A DNA stretch of 64,000 nucleotides from Rhodospirillaceae bacterium (GCA_028819475.1 JAPPLJ010000050.1:62001-126000), one strand, 5' to 3'; shown: positions 1 to 8,310, numbered from the stretch's first letter. Numbers and translations are program-made. Notes: generated by a model from the sequence alone, not told the origin.

Positions 1-312
1 AAGACGGCCTGCTGCGGCGGCGCCCACACGCTCTCGGACAGCGACATCTCGACCAAGCTGGTGCTGAACATCCTCGAAGCCGCCGAAGCCGCGGGCGCCG
101 ACGTGATCGCCACGGAATGCCCGACCTGCCATTCCGGGCTCGAAATGCACCAGATCCGGGCCGAAAAGCGGCTCGGCCGGAAAACGACGGTGAAAATCCT
201 CTATTTCACCCAGCTGCTCGGCGTCGCGCTGGGCCTCAGTCCGCGCAAGGTCGGCGTGCACGAGAATGTCTCCGACTCGCGCGGTTTCCTCAAGGAAAAG
301 GGCCTGGCATGA
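1..312 (+). CDS. HdrB-like CCG-domain protein, C-terminal fragment (sHdrB2 candidate)
   Basis: This gene runs in from the left edge; 103 residues are visible. They hold the end of a cysteine-rich CCG domain: C4-C5-G-G near the edge and C40-P-T-C43 further on. This is the cluster that binds the noncubane 4Fe-4S centre in heterodisulfide-reductase B subunits. The gene ends by ATGA overlap with the next gene, and an LbpA-type lipoate-binding protein follows. That context is typical of the sulfur-oxidising sHdr complex rather than a methanogen-type or glycolate-oxidase CCG protein. The start and the partner sHdr genes lie outside the window, so the sHdr assignment is inferred from the neighbours. 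Confidence 0.75.
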   Translation, partial: KTACCGGAHTLSDSDISTKLVLNILEAAEAAGADVIATECPTCHSGLEMHQIRAEKRLGRKTTVKILYFTQLLGVALGLSPRKVGVHENVSDSRGFLKEKGLA

Positions 313-767
313 TGCCGTTCGCCGACATCGAGGCGGCGCTCGACGGCTTCGATCCCGCTGCCGCGGAGCCGGCCGGCCGGTTGCTCGGCCTGGCCGAGGC
401 TGTCCTCGATAACTGGGCCGAAGCGCGCGGCGAAACCCCGACCGTCGAAGAGCGCGAGGGCTTCCGCCTGCTCGCCCTGCACCGCCAGGGTGCGCGCGGC
501 GAGCCCAGCTTCAACGCCTGCCGCGAGACCTGCCGCGAGATCGCCTTCCACGCCAACCTGCTGCGCCTGGAGCCGGATCATGCCGAATCCGCCCGCCGCG
601 CCGCGATGATGGCGATGCTGGTGCGCCATCTGCTGCTGTTCGTTTCGGGCAAGATGCAGGTTGCGGGGCTGGGTGAATTTTGCTGTTCATCGCGCACGCT
701 GCGCGCACTCGACCGGGATTCCGCCGCAGCGCCCGACCATCGGCCCGAACGACAGAGGGTTGCCTGA
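309..767 (+). CDS. Unknown small protein between HdrB-like and LbpA genes
   Basis: A 152-residue protein of no recognised family. The ATG at 309 overlaps the upstream stop as ATGA, which sets the start and implies translational coupling; a second ATG follows directly. The sequence is mostly alpha-helical in character, with a short Cys pair (CRETC) near the middle and a Cys-Cys pair near the C-terminus. No signal peptide or membrane segment is visible. Tight packing between the HdrB-like and lipoate-binding genes suggests a role in the same sulfur-transfer system, perhaps as an accessory or assembly factor, but nothing in the sequence shows the activity. Confidence 0.6.
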   Translation: MMPFADIEAALDGFDPAAAEPAGRLLGLAEAVLDNWAEARGETPTVEEREGFRLLALHRQGARGEPSFNACRETCREIAFHANLLRLEPDHAESARRAAMMAMLVRHLLLFVSGKMQVAGLGEFCCSSRTLRALDRDSAAAPDHRPERQRVA

Positions 768-770
768 GCC

Positions 771-1208
771 ATGCCGACAGTCCGCGGATGCCATCTGCCC
801 GACGACCTGCTCTACGACGTGCCGAACCATATCTGGTTCACCGAAACCGGCGACGGCAACCTGCGTCTCGGCATGACCAGCGTGGCGACGGCAATGGCCG
901 GCAACCTGGTCGCCTTCACGCCGAAGAAGGTCGGGCGTTCGGTCAAGGCGGGCCGGTCCTGCGCCACCGTCGAATCCGGCAAATGGGTCGGCCCGGCCAA
1001 GTCGGCGGCCGGCGGCGAGGTCGTCGAGGTCAACGAGGCGCTGGTCGAGGAGCCCAGCCTGGCGAACCAGGATCCGTACAGCGCCTGGATGGTCGTGCTC
1101 CGGCCCGATGACTGGGAGGGCGTGAAGCCGACCCTGACGCCGGGTGCCGACGTCGCAGCGCCCTACGAGGCCAAGATGGACGAGGACGGCTTCGCCGGCT
1201 GCGAGTGA
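771..1208 (+). CDS. lbpA: Lipoate-binding GcvH-like protein (LbpA)
   Basis: A 145-residue GcvH-fold lipoyl carrier. The lipoylation site is K71 in the motif VESGKW, preceded by a TPKKVGRSVK stretch. Both, along with the C-terminal EAKMDEDGF tail, are the pattern I recall for LbpA proteins of sHdr sulfur oxidation rather than glycine-cleavage H proteins. In that pathway LbpA carries sulfur-derived groups to and from the sHdr complex in the cytoplasm. It lies 3 bp after the preceding gene, in one operon with the HdrB-like fragment. No glycine-cleavage P or T gene is adjacent, which argues against a photorespiratory-type H protein. The alternative is an ordinary GcvH paralogue. Confidence 0.8.
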   Translation: MPTVRGCHLPDDLLYDVPNHIWFTETGDGNLRLGMTSVATAMAGNLVAFTPKKVGRSVKAGRSCATVESGKWVGPAKSAAGGEVVEVNEALVEEPSLANQDPYSAWMVVLRPDDWEGVKPTLTPGADVAAPYEAKMDEDGFAGCE

Positions 1209-1217
1209 GGCGCCGCC

Positions 1218-1580
1218 TTACGGCCGCGAGACGCCCGCCAGCGGCCGGGTCGACAGGCAGCCGGCCAGGATATCGAGCCGGTTGACATCGAATTCGCGCC
1301 ACAGGCCGGGCAGCGCCGGGGCGTCGCCGTCGCCAGCGTCGTGCCAGGCGTGCAGGAACGGATCGAGCCAGGGCCGCAGTTCGCCGGTGCGCAGGTCACC
1401 CGGCGTCCAGCCGGCCAGCCCCGCCGCCTTCATGAAGGCCGCTTCGTCCGCCGCGTCGGCCGCCAGTTCCAGCAGACGGTTCAGCCGCTCCACGTCCTCG
1501 CGCAACAAAGCCGCCCGGAAATAGCTCGGGTCTCCGGCCAGTTCCGCCGTTACGGCGTCGATCACGGCTTGTCTGCTCAT
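1218..1580 (-). CDS. Hypothetical protein, 120 aa
   Basis: A 120-residue open frame convergent with lbpA (9 bp between the stops). It begins MSRQAVIDAV at an ATG. Its composition looks like a soluble, helical protein: Leu/Ala/Glu-rich in the first half, with three Trp in WLDPFLHAW and LWREF in the second. No family is recognised. Its upstream side faces the start of the DMGDH-like gene, with an inverted repeat in the shared gap. Support is the open frame, a plausible start and lack of a competing gene on the other strand. Confidence 0.5.
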   Translation of the reverse strand: MSRQAVIDAVTAELAGDPSYFRAALLREDVERLNRLLELAADAADEAAFMKAAGLAGWTPGDLRTGELRPWLDPFLHAWHDAGDGDAPALPGLWREFDVNRLDILAGCLSTRPLAGVSRP

Positions 1581-1704
1581 GGCGATCCGGGTGCTTCGGC
1601 CGGAGCGGCAATATTCCGGCGCGTCCGGAAGACGGGCTGCGGCCTGCCTTCCGGCAGTTGGGAGTGCCAGTCCGCCTCAATCGGCCGACCTATTCCTCGA
1701 ATAA

Positions 1705-1741
1705 CCTTGCAATTCTGCCATCCGATGGCGGATTTGCAAGG
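1705..1741. promoter_or_regulatory. 18-bp-arm inverted repeat in divergent gap (operator candidate)
   Basis: Arms CCTTGCAATTCTGCCATC and its near-perfect complement (16 of 18 positions) are separated by one base and end 14 bp before the ATG at 1756. The position, between divergently arranged genes at 1580 and 1756, fits an operator. A hairpin in the 5' leader of the FAD-GcvT mRNA is the alternative. No T-tract follows, so it is not a Rho-independent terminator. Confidence 0.5.
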
Positions 1742-1755
1742 CAGAGGAACCGCCC

Positions 1756-4155
1756 ATGCCCGAATCCCTTCCCGCCCATGCGCCGGTCGTCGTTATCGGC
1801 GGCGGCATCATGGGCTGCTCGACGCTGTACCATCTGGCGCAGATGGGCGTTGGCGACGCCATCCTGCTGGAGCGCAACCGGCTGACATCGGGCACGACCT
1901 GGCATTCCGCGGCCCAGGTGCGGGCGTTGCGCCAGTCGCGCAACCTCACCCGGCTGATCCAATACTCGGTGGACCTCTATTCCCGGCTCGAAGCGGAAAC
2001 CGGCCAGAGCGTCGGCTGGATTCAGGAAGGCTCCCTGTCGATCGCCACGACGCCGGACCGGCTGACCCACATCCGGCGCCAGGCCGCGCTCGCCCGGGCC
2101 TACGGCATCGCGGCGCACGAGATCGGCGCCGGGGAGGCCAAGGAGCGCTGGCCGCTGATGAATTCGGACGACGTGCTCGGCGCTGTCTGGTCGCCGGAGG
2201 ACGGAAGGGTCAGCCCGTCGGACGTCTGCGCCGCCCTCGGCAAAGCCGCGCGCGGCCTCGGCGCCCGCTTCTTCGAGAATTGCGGCGTGACGGGCATCCT
2301 GACCGAAAACCGCCGCATCCGCGGCGTCGAGACGGCACGCGGCACGGTCATGTGCGACGCCGTGGCGATTTGCGCCGGCCTGTGGTCGCGCGAGGTCGGC
2401 GCGATGGCCAGCGCGCGGGTGCCGCTGCTCGCCTGCGAACATTTCTACCTGCTGACCCGACCGATCGCCGGCATCGCCGGCAACCTGCCGACCCTGTCGG
2501 ACCACGACCGCCATCTCTACATCCGCGACGACAGCGGCGGCCTGCTGGTCGGCTGTTTCGAGCCGATGGGCAAGCCGATCCCTCCCGGCACGCTGGACGA
2601 AACCTTCGAATTCCGCCTCCTGCCCGAGGACTGGGACCATTTCGAGCCGATGATGGAACACGCGCTGCACCGGCTGCCGGCGCTCGAGACGACAGAGGTC
2701 CGGATGCTGCTCAACGGCCCGGAAAGTTTCACGCCGGACGGCATGTTCATGCTCGGCGAGACCGCGGAAACGCGCGGTCTGTTCCTCGGCTGCGGCATGA
2801 ACTCGGTCGGCATCGCCTGCGGCGGCGGCGCGGGCATGAACCTCGCCCACGCCATCGTCTACGGCCACACCGCATACGATCTGTCGGAGGCCGAGCCGAA
2901 CCGCTTTGCGCCGCAGTTCGACAGTGTCGAGCATCTGATGACCCGCGCGCCGGAAGTGCTCGGCCGGCATTACGAGATCGCCTATCCGGGCCTTCAGCCG
3001 GCGACGGCGCGCGGCCAGCGGCGCCTGCCGCTCGATGCCGAACACCGCGCCGCCGGTGCGCAGACGGGCCAGGTCTACGGCTGGGAGCGGCCGCTCTGGT
3101 TCGGCGGTCCGGCCGAACCGGAGCCCACCTTCGGCAAGCCGGACTGGTTCGACACCGTGAAGGGCGAGGTCATGGCCGCGCATCGCGCCGCCGCGGTCTT
3201 CGACGGCTCGCCCTTCGGCAAGATCGAGATCAAGGGACCGGATGCCGAAGCCTTCCTGCAGCATGTCTGCGCCAACGACATGGACCGGCCGCCCGGCAGC
3301 GCCGTCTACACGCCGGTTCTGAACGAACGCGGCACCTACGAATCCGACATCACCGCCCAGCGCCTTTCCGGGGACCGCTACCGCCTGTTTACCGGCGCGG
3401 CGGCGATCCGGCGGGACATGGCCTGGCTGCGCCGCCATGCCGGGAACTTCGACGTGAGGCTCGCCGACGTGACGGAACGCATCGCCGTGCTCGGCCTGAT
3501 GGGTCCGGACTCCGCGCGGATCGCCGCCGAACTCGGCGCCGGTGTCTTGAATGGCCTCGGTTATTTCCGTACCGCTTCGGCGCGGATTGCCGGCCATCCG
3601 GTGCGCGCCGCGCGGCTGTCCTACGTCGGCGAGGCGGGCTGGGAGCTGACCTGCCGGGCCGGGGATGCCTCCGAAGTGTACGCAGCCCTGACCGGGGCCG
3701 GGGCGGTCCCGGCCGGCCTTCATGCCCAGACGTCGATGCGGATCGAGAAGGGCTTTGCGGCGATGGGCCATGAACTCGATGGCGACATCGGGCCGGTCGA
3801 AGCGGGGCTGGACCGGTTCTGCTCGCGGACGAAGCCGTATCTCGGCAGCGAAGCGGTCGCCGAGCGCCGCAAGACCGGCCGGCGCACGCTGGCGACCCTC
3901 CTGTTCGACGATCCGGAGGCCGTTCCCCTTGGCCACGAACCGGTCTACAGCGAGGGCAAAATCGTCGGCCGCACGACCTCGGCGGCGTTCGGCTACCGGA
4001 TCGGCCGGCCGGTCGCCCTGGCCCATGTCGAGGCCGGCGGCATCGATGGCCGGCGCGTCGAAGTCGACATCGCCGGCGCCCGCCACGCCGCCCGGATGCA
4101 ACTCGCCCCGGCCTTCGATCATGCGGGGGACCGGATGCGGCGTCGGAGCGGATAG
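1756..4155 (+). CDS. FAD oxidoreductase-GcvT fusion (dimethylglycine/sarcosine dehydrogenase type)
   Basis: A 799-residue member of the DMGDH family, which oxidises N-methyl groups of glycine derivatives and passes the formaldehyde unit to tetrahydrofolate. An N-terminal FAD fold carries GGGIMG at residues 15-20. H50 sits in SGTTWHSA, at the position where the family links FAD covalently. The FAD domain (about 10-370) is followed by an FAO_M linker (about 375-430), GCV_T (about 435-700) and GCV_T_C (about 710-795). The usual HAAGL after the histidine reads HSAAQ here, so the substrate may differ from dimethylglycine. RBS AGAGGAA lies before the ATG. It appears to be a single-gene unit. Confidence 0.85.
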   Translation: MPESLPAHAPVVVIGGGIMGCSTLYHLAQMGVGDAILLERNRLTSGTTWHSAAQVRALRQSRNLTRLIQYSVDLYSRLEAETGQSVGWIQEGSLSIATTPDRLTHIRRQAALARAYGIAAHEIGAGEAKERWPLMNSDDVLGAVWSPEDGRVSPSDVCAALGKAARGLGARFFENCGVTGILTENRRIRGVETARGTVMCDAVAICAGLWSREVGAMASARVPLLACEHFYLLTRPIAGIAGNLPTLSDHDRHLYIRDDSGGLLVGCFEPMGKPIPPGTLDETFEFRLLPEDWDHFEPMMEHALHRLPALETTEVRMLLNGPESFTPDGMFMLGETAETRGLFLGCGMNSVGIACGGGAGMNLAHAIVYGHTAYDLSEAEPNRFAPQFDSVEHLMTRAPEVLGRHYEIAYPGLQPATARGQRRLPLDAEHRAAGAQTGQVYGWERPLWFGGPAEPEPTFGKPDWFDTVKGEVMAAHRAAAVFDGSPFGKIEIKGPDAEAFLQHVCANDMDRPPGSAVYTPVLNERGTYESDITAQRLSGDRYRLFTGAAAIRRDMAWLRRHAGNFDVRLADVTERIAVLGLMGPDSARIAAELGAGVLNGLGYFRTASARIAGHPVRAARLSYVGEAGWELTCRAGDASEVYAALTGAGAVPAGLHAQTSMRIEKGFAAMGHELDGDIGPVEAGLDRFCSRTKPYLGSEAVAERRKTGRRTLATLLFDDPEAVPLGHEPVYSEGKIVGRTTSAAFGYRIGRPVALAHVEAGGIDGRRVEVDIAGARHAARMQLAPAFDHAGDRMRRRSG

Positions 4156-4250
4156 GGGCAACTGCAGGAAGCGACCCGGTTCAAGTTCCCGTCCCCCCGA
4201 CTCCCCTAAGGGATTCCTCTGCGAAAGGCGGCGCGCGTCCGCGGTGCTAT

Positions 4251-4403
4251 CCCTCCCCCTCTTCAGAGGGGGAGGCCAGGTGGGGGTGCAGCAGCGCCGG
4301 GCACGCACCGCCGGGCGGCTGTTCCGGCTTGAACGGCACGGCACCCCCATCGACCTCGCGGCGCTCGGCCACTTCCCCCTCTGAAGAGGGGGAAGGACAA
4401 GTG
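4251..4403. repeat. Paired inverted repeat of CCCCCTCTTCAGAGGGGG type
   Basis: Two copies of a short palindrome (CCCCCTC-TTCAG-AGGGGG and CCCCCTCTGAAGAGGGGG) lie at about 4253-4272 and 4375-4394. Between them is an outer arm pair (GTGGGGGTG near 4283, CACCCCCAT near 4343), so the whole block can fold on itself. This looks like a dispersed intergenic palindrome family rather than a gene-specific terminator, since no T-tract follows either stem. Confidence 0.6.
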
Positions 4404-4980
4404 TGCGGCGCCCTGGCTCATTTCGCCGGGGAATCCAAAGGGGAGGATTCCTCTGCGAAAGGGTGTGCCGGACGGGCCGGACGCCGGAAATCGGCCGGAT
4501 TTTGAATAAATGTTCAAAATTAGCTTTCCTAAGTCTTTGAAATCGCTCTGTTTTTGGAATTGGACAGACCGTTCTAAATAAAATGTTTTTTTGCATCCGG
4601 CAGCCCTAACCCTTTGGAATCGTTGGAAACACGCCGTCCGGAAGTGCGCAAAAACAATCCCGGTAGGAAAATTTCCAGCCTCCCGGGCGGGCGGGAGCGC
4701 CGGTCGACACCGGAGGCGGCACCGCCGGGCAGGATCGGGGCCAAAATCAGGGACAGCACGGCCCGGCGGAATCGGAGGGTCGAACCGGACGGGTCCGGCC
4801 GTCAAGCCCGATGGCGCACAGGGCGGCGCACAGGGTAGCGCATTGGATGGCGGATCGGATGGCCGATCGGCGGCGGCGGGCCGGAAAGCGGGCAGGTTCC
4901 CGCCTGTTTCTTCGTTCGCTTCTTTTTTTGAGAGGGCGTCGGCCGGCCGCAGCGGGCGCACTTCGGGCGTTGACGGGGCC

Positions 4981-5009
4981 GATATAGGGCGTTGGATCCA
5001 CCGTGTCAA
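4981..5009 (-). promoter_or_regulatory. Minus-strand sigma-70-like promoter TTGACA-N17-TATATC
   Basis: On the minus strand TTGACA (5004-5009) and TATATC (4981-4986) are exactly 17 bp apart. This is one of the best consensus matches in the window, and no minus-strand gene follows. A transcript would start near 4974 and run toward the repeat block, so a non-coding RNA is possible. No clear terminator was found. Confidence 0.4.
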
Positions 5010-5190
5010 GGAAAATTATCGAAAAAAAGGAAATATTGTTGAAAGACCAGCCCGGCTCACGGCTTTTCGCAGGAGAATCCCAAGGGGAGGGGGAATACCT
5101 CGCAATATCCTTCGCCGGATTGCCCGCGCTCGACAGTTCCGGCGCCCGGTGGCAAGGTCGCGCCGCATTCCAGGAGACGGGAACACCACC

Positions 5191-6216
5191 GTGCGCATCG
5201 GCGTTTTCGACCATCTCGACCGGGGCGCCGGGGCGCTGCCGGATTTCTACGAGGACCGGCTGCGGCTGCTCGAACTGTACGACCGCGCCGGCCTTCACGC
5301 CTACCACCTGGCCGAGCATCACGGCACGCCGCTCGGCATGGCGCCGTCGCCGGGCGTGTTCCTTGCCGCCGCCGCCCAGCGCACGACGCGCCTGCGCCTG
5401 GCGCCGACGGTCTATTGCCTGCCGCTCTATCCCCCGCTGCGCCTGATCGAAGAGATCTGCATGCTCGACCAGATGAGCCGCGGCCGGCTCGATCTCGGCG
5501 TCGGGCGCGGCATCTCGCCGATCGAGGTCGCCTTCTTCGGTCTCGATCCGGCCGAAACGCCGGCGATGTACCGGGAGGCGCTCGATTTCGTCCTCAAGGG
5601 GCTGGCCGACGCCTCGGCGGGCCGCGATTTCAGCTTCGCGGGCGACTGGTACCGGACCGCCGGCATGCCGATGGTGCTGGCGCCGTTCCAGAAGCCGCAT
5701 CCGCCGCTCTGGTATGGCCTGAGCCGGGCGGATTCCGTGGCCTGGCCCGCCGCCAACCGGGTCAACATCGTCAGCAACCAGCCGCCGCCGATGACCCGGG
5801 AAATCACCGACGCCTACCGCGCCGCGTGGCGCGGGGCCGGGCGACCGGAAGCGGACCTGCCTGCGCTGGGCGTCAGTTTCCATCTGGTCATCGCGGAGAC
5901 CGAGCGGGCGGCGCTGGAGACGGCGCGACGCGGCTACCGGGAGTGGCGCGACAGCTTCTACATGCTGTGGGATCGCGCCGGCACCAGGCCGATCGGCGTC
6001 GCCTTCCCGGACGAATTCGACGACCTGATGGAGACCGGCGTCGCCATCGCCGGCACCCCGGCCCAGGCGCGCGCAAAAATGGCGACGCTGGCCGCCGGTT
6101 CCGGCGTCAACTACCTGGTCTGCCGCATGGCCTTCGGCGACCTGAGCTACGAGGAAGCGGCCCGGACTGTGGACCTGCTGACGCGGGAGGTTTTGCCGGC
6201 GCTGAAGGCGGCGTAA
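5191..6216 (+). CDS. LLM-class flavin-dependent monooxygenase (luciferase-like)
   Basis: A 341-residue TIM-barrel flavin monooxygenase of the bacterial-luciferase superfamily. Family landmarks are YHLAEHHGT near residue 45, LAPTVYCLPLYPPLR, the loop MSRGRLDLGVGRG, and a C-terminal IAGTPAQARAKM segment. Enzymes of this type use reduced FMN supplied by a separate reductase. The GTG at 5191 is chosen because AGGAG lies about 14 bp upstream and homology begins at MRIGVFDHLD; longer in-frame extensions run into non-coding sequence. No flavin reductase gene is adjacent and the substrate is not evident. Small-molecule sulfur compounds, ketones and N-heterocycles are all possible for this class. Confidence 0.85.
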   Translation: MRIGVFDHLDRGAGALPDFYEDRLRLLELYDRAGLHAYHLAEHHGTPLGMAPSPGVFLAAAAQRTTRLRLAPTVYCLPLYPPLRLIEEICMLDQMSRGRLDLGVGRGISPIEVAFFGLDPAETPAMYREALDFVLKGLADASAGRDFSFAGDWYRTAGMPMVLAPFQKPHPPLWYGLSRADSVAWPAANRVNIVSNQPPPMTREITDAYRAAWRGAGRPEADLPALGVSFHLVIAETERAALETARRGYREWRDSFYMLWDRAGTRPIGVAFPDEFDDLMETGVAIAGTPAQARAKMATLAAGSGVNYLVCRMAFGDLSYEEAARTVDLLTREVLPALKAA

Positions 6217-6264
6217 TCAGCTGAATCGCCGCTTTCTCAAACGCCTCTAACTGCTTGAAGTAAA

Positions 6265-6340
6265 TGGTACGCCCAGCTGGATTCGAACCAGCGACCTACT
6301 GATTAAAAGTCAGTTGCTCTACCAACTGAGCTATGGGCGC
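6265..6340 (-). tRNA. tRNA-Lys(UUU)
   Basis: The minus strand folds as a standard 76-nt tRNA. The acceptor stem GCGCCCA pairs with TGGGCGT (one terminal G-U). A D-arm with GGTAGAGC follows, then the anticodon stem ACTGA/TCAGT with loop CTTTTAA (anticodon UUU), and a T-arm with GGTTCGAATCC. The CCA end is encoded. Confidence 0.97.
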
Positions 6341-6422
6341 CCATAGGCGGCGGGGCAGGAGGCTGTTGCCCGGTCCGGCAGCCGTGCGGCGCCTCGGATT
6401 CGGCCCCGTCTCGGCGGGGCGG

Positions 6423-6451
6423 AAGATAGGGACGGCCCGGTGGGGCGTCAA
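6423..6451 (-). promoter_or_regulatory. Promoter of tRNA-Lys
   Basis: On the minus strand TTGACG (6446-6451) and TATCTT (6423-6428) are separated by 17 bp. Transcription would begin near 6416, giving a leader of about 75 nt before the mature tRNA end at 6340. Confidence 0.55.
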
Positions 6452-6488
6452 GCGAAGCGGGTCCGACGAGGCGGCGGTGAACGGGCGT

Positions 6489-6517
6489 GTAGAGGAGGGT
6501 TTGAAACCCTCCCCTAC
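6489..6517. repeat. Dispersed 29-bp palindrome, copy 1
   Basis: GTAGAGGAGGGTTTGAAACC followed by CTCCCCTAC forms a near-perfect palindrome around TTTGAAA. Related copies are at 28880-28908 and 45755-45783, all intergenic. Confidence 0.75.
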
Positions 6518-6653
6518 GGAACGCCGGGAAGCGGGACGCGGGTGCGGGTCATGCAACGGCCCGGCGCTATCGCGGCCTGACTTCGCGGCTTGACACCGCG
6601 GCGGCGGCGGGTCACGAGATTCCCGCCCGTCCGACCGATCCTCCGGAGCCGCC

Positions 6654-8300
6654 ATGACCGGCTATATCAACCTGCCCGATTACCAGACCGCGCTGGCCGA
6701 AGGCGTCCGCCTGCCGGCGCCGGAGTTCTACAATTTCGGCTTCGACCTGATCGACCGCCGGGCCGCGGAGCGGGACAAGACCGCCTTCGTCTACGCCGAC
6801 GCCAACACCGGCGAGCAAGCGATCTGGCGCTTTTCCGACCTCTCGGCGGCCTCCAACCGCTTCGCCAACATGCTGCGTGGCATCGGCGCGGCCAAGGGCG
6901 ATTTCGCCTTCATGATGATCCCGCGGATCCCGGCCTGGTACGAGGCCATGATCGGCTGCATCAAGCTCGGCGTGATCGCCATGCCGGGCACCAACCTGCT
7001 GCAACCCAAGGACATCGAATACCGCATCAACAAGAGCCGCGCGCGCTTCGCCATCGTTACCGCCGACCATATCGCGAAGATCGAGGCGGTGCGCGGCAAG
7101 TGCCCGACGCTGGAGCGGGTCATCGTGATCGGCGCGCCGCACGCAGATTGGGTGCATTGCGAGGCCGCCTGCGCGGCGGCAAGCGACAAGCTGGACCGCG
7201 CCGACGTCGCACCGACGCGCCTCGACGAGACCATGCTGGCCTATTTCACCTCCGGCACCACGGCTTTCCCGAAGCTGGTGCCGCGCAGCCACGAATACGC
7301 CATCGCCCACACGCTGACCGCCCGCTACTGGCACGACCTGCGCGAGGACGATCTGCACTGGACGATGAGCGACACCGGCTGGGCCAAGGCGGCCTGGGGC
7401 AAGCTGTTCGGCCAGTGGCAGCTCGGCGCGGCCGTGATGCTCTACAATCCGGGCCCGGGCTTCGACGCCGACGCCCATCTGCGGCTGTTCGCCGAGCACG
7501 GCATCACGACGCTGTGCGCGCCGCCGACCGTCTTCCGCGCCTTCATGCAGGTCGACCTGTCGGCCTACGACCTGTCGTCGATCCGCCACACGGTGAGCGC
7601 CGGCGAGCCGCTCAACCCCGAGGCGCTGCGCGCCTGGAAGGACGCCACCGGCACCGTGCCCCACGACGGCTACGGCCAGACCGAGACCGTCAACCTGGCC
7701 GCCAACGTGCCCGGTCTCGAGGTGCGGCCCGGCTCCATGGGCAAGCCGGTGCCGGGCATGGACCTTGATATCGTCGACGACAGCGGCAACCGGCTGCCGG
7801 ACGGCGAGGTCGGCCACATCGCTGTGCGGACCGACGGCGAAACCTGGCCGCCCGGCCTGTTCCACGGCTATTACGAGGACGACGCGGCCAACGCGAAATG
7901 CTTCCGCCACGGCTGGTATTACACCGGCGATACCGCGACGCGGGACGCCGACGGCTATATCTGGTTCGTCGGCCGGGCCGACGACCTGATCTCCTCGGCC
8001 GGCTACCGGATCAGCCCGTTCGAGGTCGAAAGCGCTCTCATCGAGCACGCGGCGGTTGCCGAATCGGCGGTTGTTGGCAAGAAGGACGACCTGCGCGGCG
8101 AGATCGTCAAGGCCTATGTCGTGCTCGCCGAAGGCTTCGAGGCCGGCGAGGAAATGGCCGGAACCTTGCAGGATTTCGTCAAGGCCACGACCGCGCCCTA
8201 CAAGTATCCCCGCGAGATCGCCTTCGTCGAGGAGCTGCCGAAGACCATCTCCGGCAAGATCCGCCGCGTCGAGCTGCGCGAACGGGCGAATGCGGAGTAG
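6654..8300 (+). CDS. Acyl-CoA synthetase, medium-chain/benzoate-like AMP-binding type
   Basis: A 548-residue ANL-superfamily enzyme that activates a carboxylic acid to its acyl-CoA with ATP. The phosphate loop is YFTSGTTAFPK at residues 197-207, with Phe in place of the usual Gly. Further landmarks are YGQTET, YYTGDTATRDADGY, the hinge GRADDLISSAGYRI and the C-terminal catalytic lysine in PKTISGKIRR. The N-terminus (FDLIDRRAAERD) and the TSGTTAFPK variant are typical of medium-chain acyl-CoA synthetases. It starts with ATG 6654 just after CCGGAGCCGCC and appears monocistronic, convergent with a HigA gene. The acid substrate is unknown; fatty, branched or aromatic acids are all seen in the family. 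Confidence 0.87.
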   Translation: MTGYINLPDYQTALAEGVRLPAPEFYNFGFDLIDRRAAERDKTAFVYADANTGEQAIWRFSDLSAASNRFANMLRGIGAAKGDFAFMMIPRIPAWYEAMIGCIKLGVIAMPGTNLLQPKDIEYRINKSRARFAIVTADHIAKIEAVRGKCPTLERVIVIGAPHADWVHCEAACAAASDKLDRADVAPTRLDETMLAYFTSGTTAFPKLVPRSHEYAIAHTLTARYWHDLREDDLHWTMSDTGWAKAAWGKLFGQWQLGAAVMLYNPGPGFDADAHLRLFAEHGITTLCAPPTVFRAFMQVDLSAYDLSSIRHTVSAGEPLNPEALRAWKDATGTVPHDGYGQTETVNLAANVPGLEVRPGSMGKPVPGMDLDIVDDSGNRLPDGEVGHIAVRTDGETWPPGLFHGYYEDDAANAKCFRHGWYYTGDTATRDADGYIWFVGRADDLISSAGYRISPFEVESALIEHAAVAESAVVGKKDDLRGEIVKAYVVLAEGFEAGEEMAGTLQDFVKATTAPYKYPREIAFVEELPKTISGKIRRVELRERANAE

Positions 8301-8310
8301 GGGAGCCGGC

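Larger units (their letters stand above)
4156..5190. other. 1-kb gene-free region with repeats and AT-rich patches
   Basis: No convincing coding sequence. Frames that stay open here have compositions unlike proteins and only extend into the downstream gene. The first 250 bp hold inverted G/C-tract repeats. A short motif containing TTTCGCAG, GAATCC and AGGGGAG recurs three times (about 4196-4228 and 4426-4463 on the minus strand, 5063-5096 on the plus strand). Two AT-rich patches (about 4495-4610 and 5003-5045) stand out against the flanking G+C. The second contains a good minus-strand promoter match. Confidence 0.7.
6341..6653. other. Gap between tRNA-Lys and acyl-CoA synthetase
   Basis: 313 bp without a gene. 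It contains the tRNA promoter on the minus strand (6423-6451) and one copy of a 29-bp dispersed palindrome (6489-6517). The last 60 bp lead into the acyl-CoA synthetase without an obvious consensus promoter. Confidence 0.7.

Noticed and set aside
1690..4596. 968-codon open frame on the minus strand
   Set aside because: It lies opposite the FAD-GcvT gene, has arginine/alanine-rich low-complexity translation and no domain. Long antisense frames are expected at this G+C.
4591..5190. N-terminal extension of the luciferase-like gene by 200 codons
   Set aside because: The extension crosses AT-rich and repeat DNA and has no protein-like features; family homology and a ribosome site place the start at GTG 5191.
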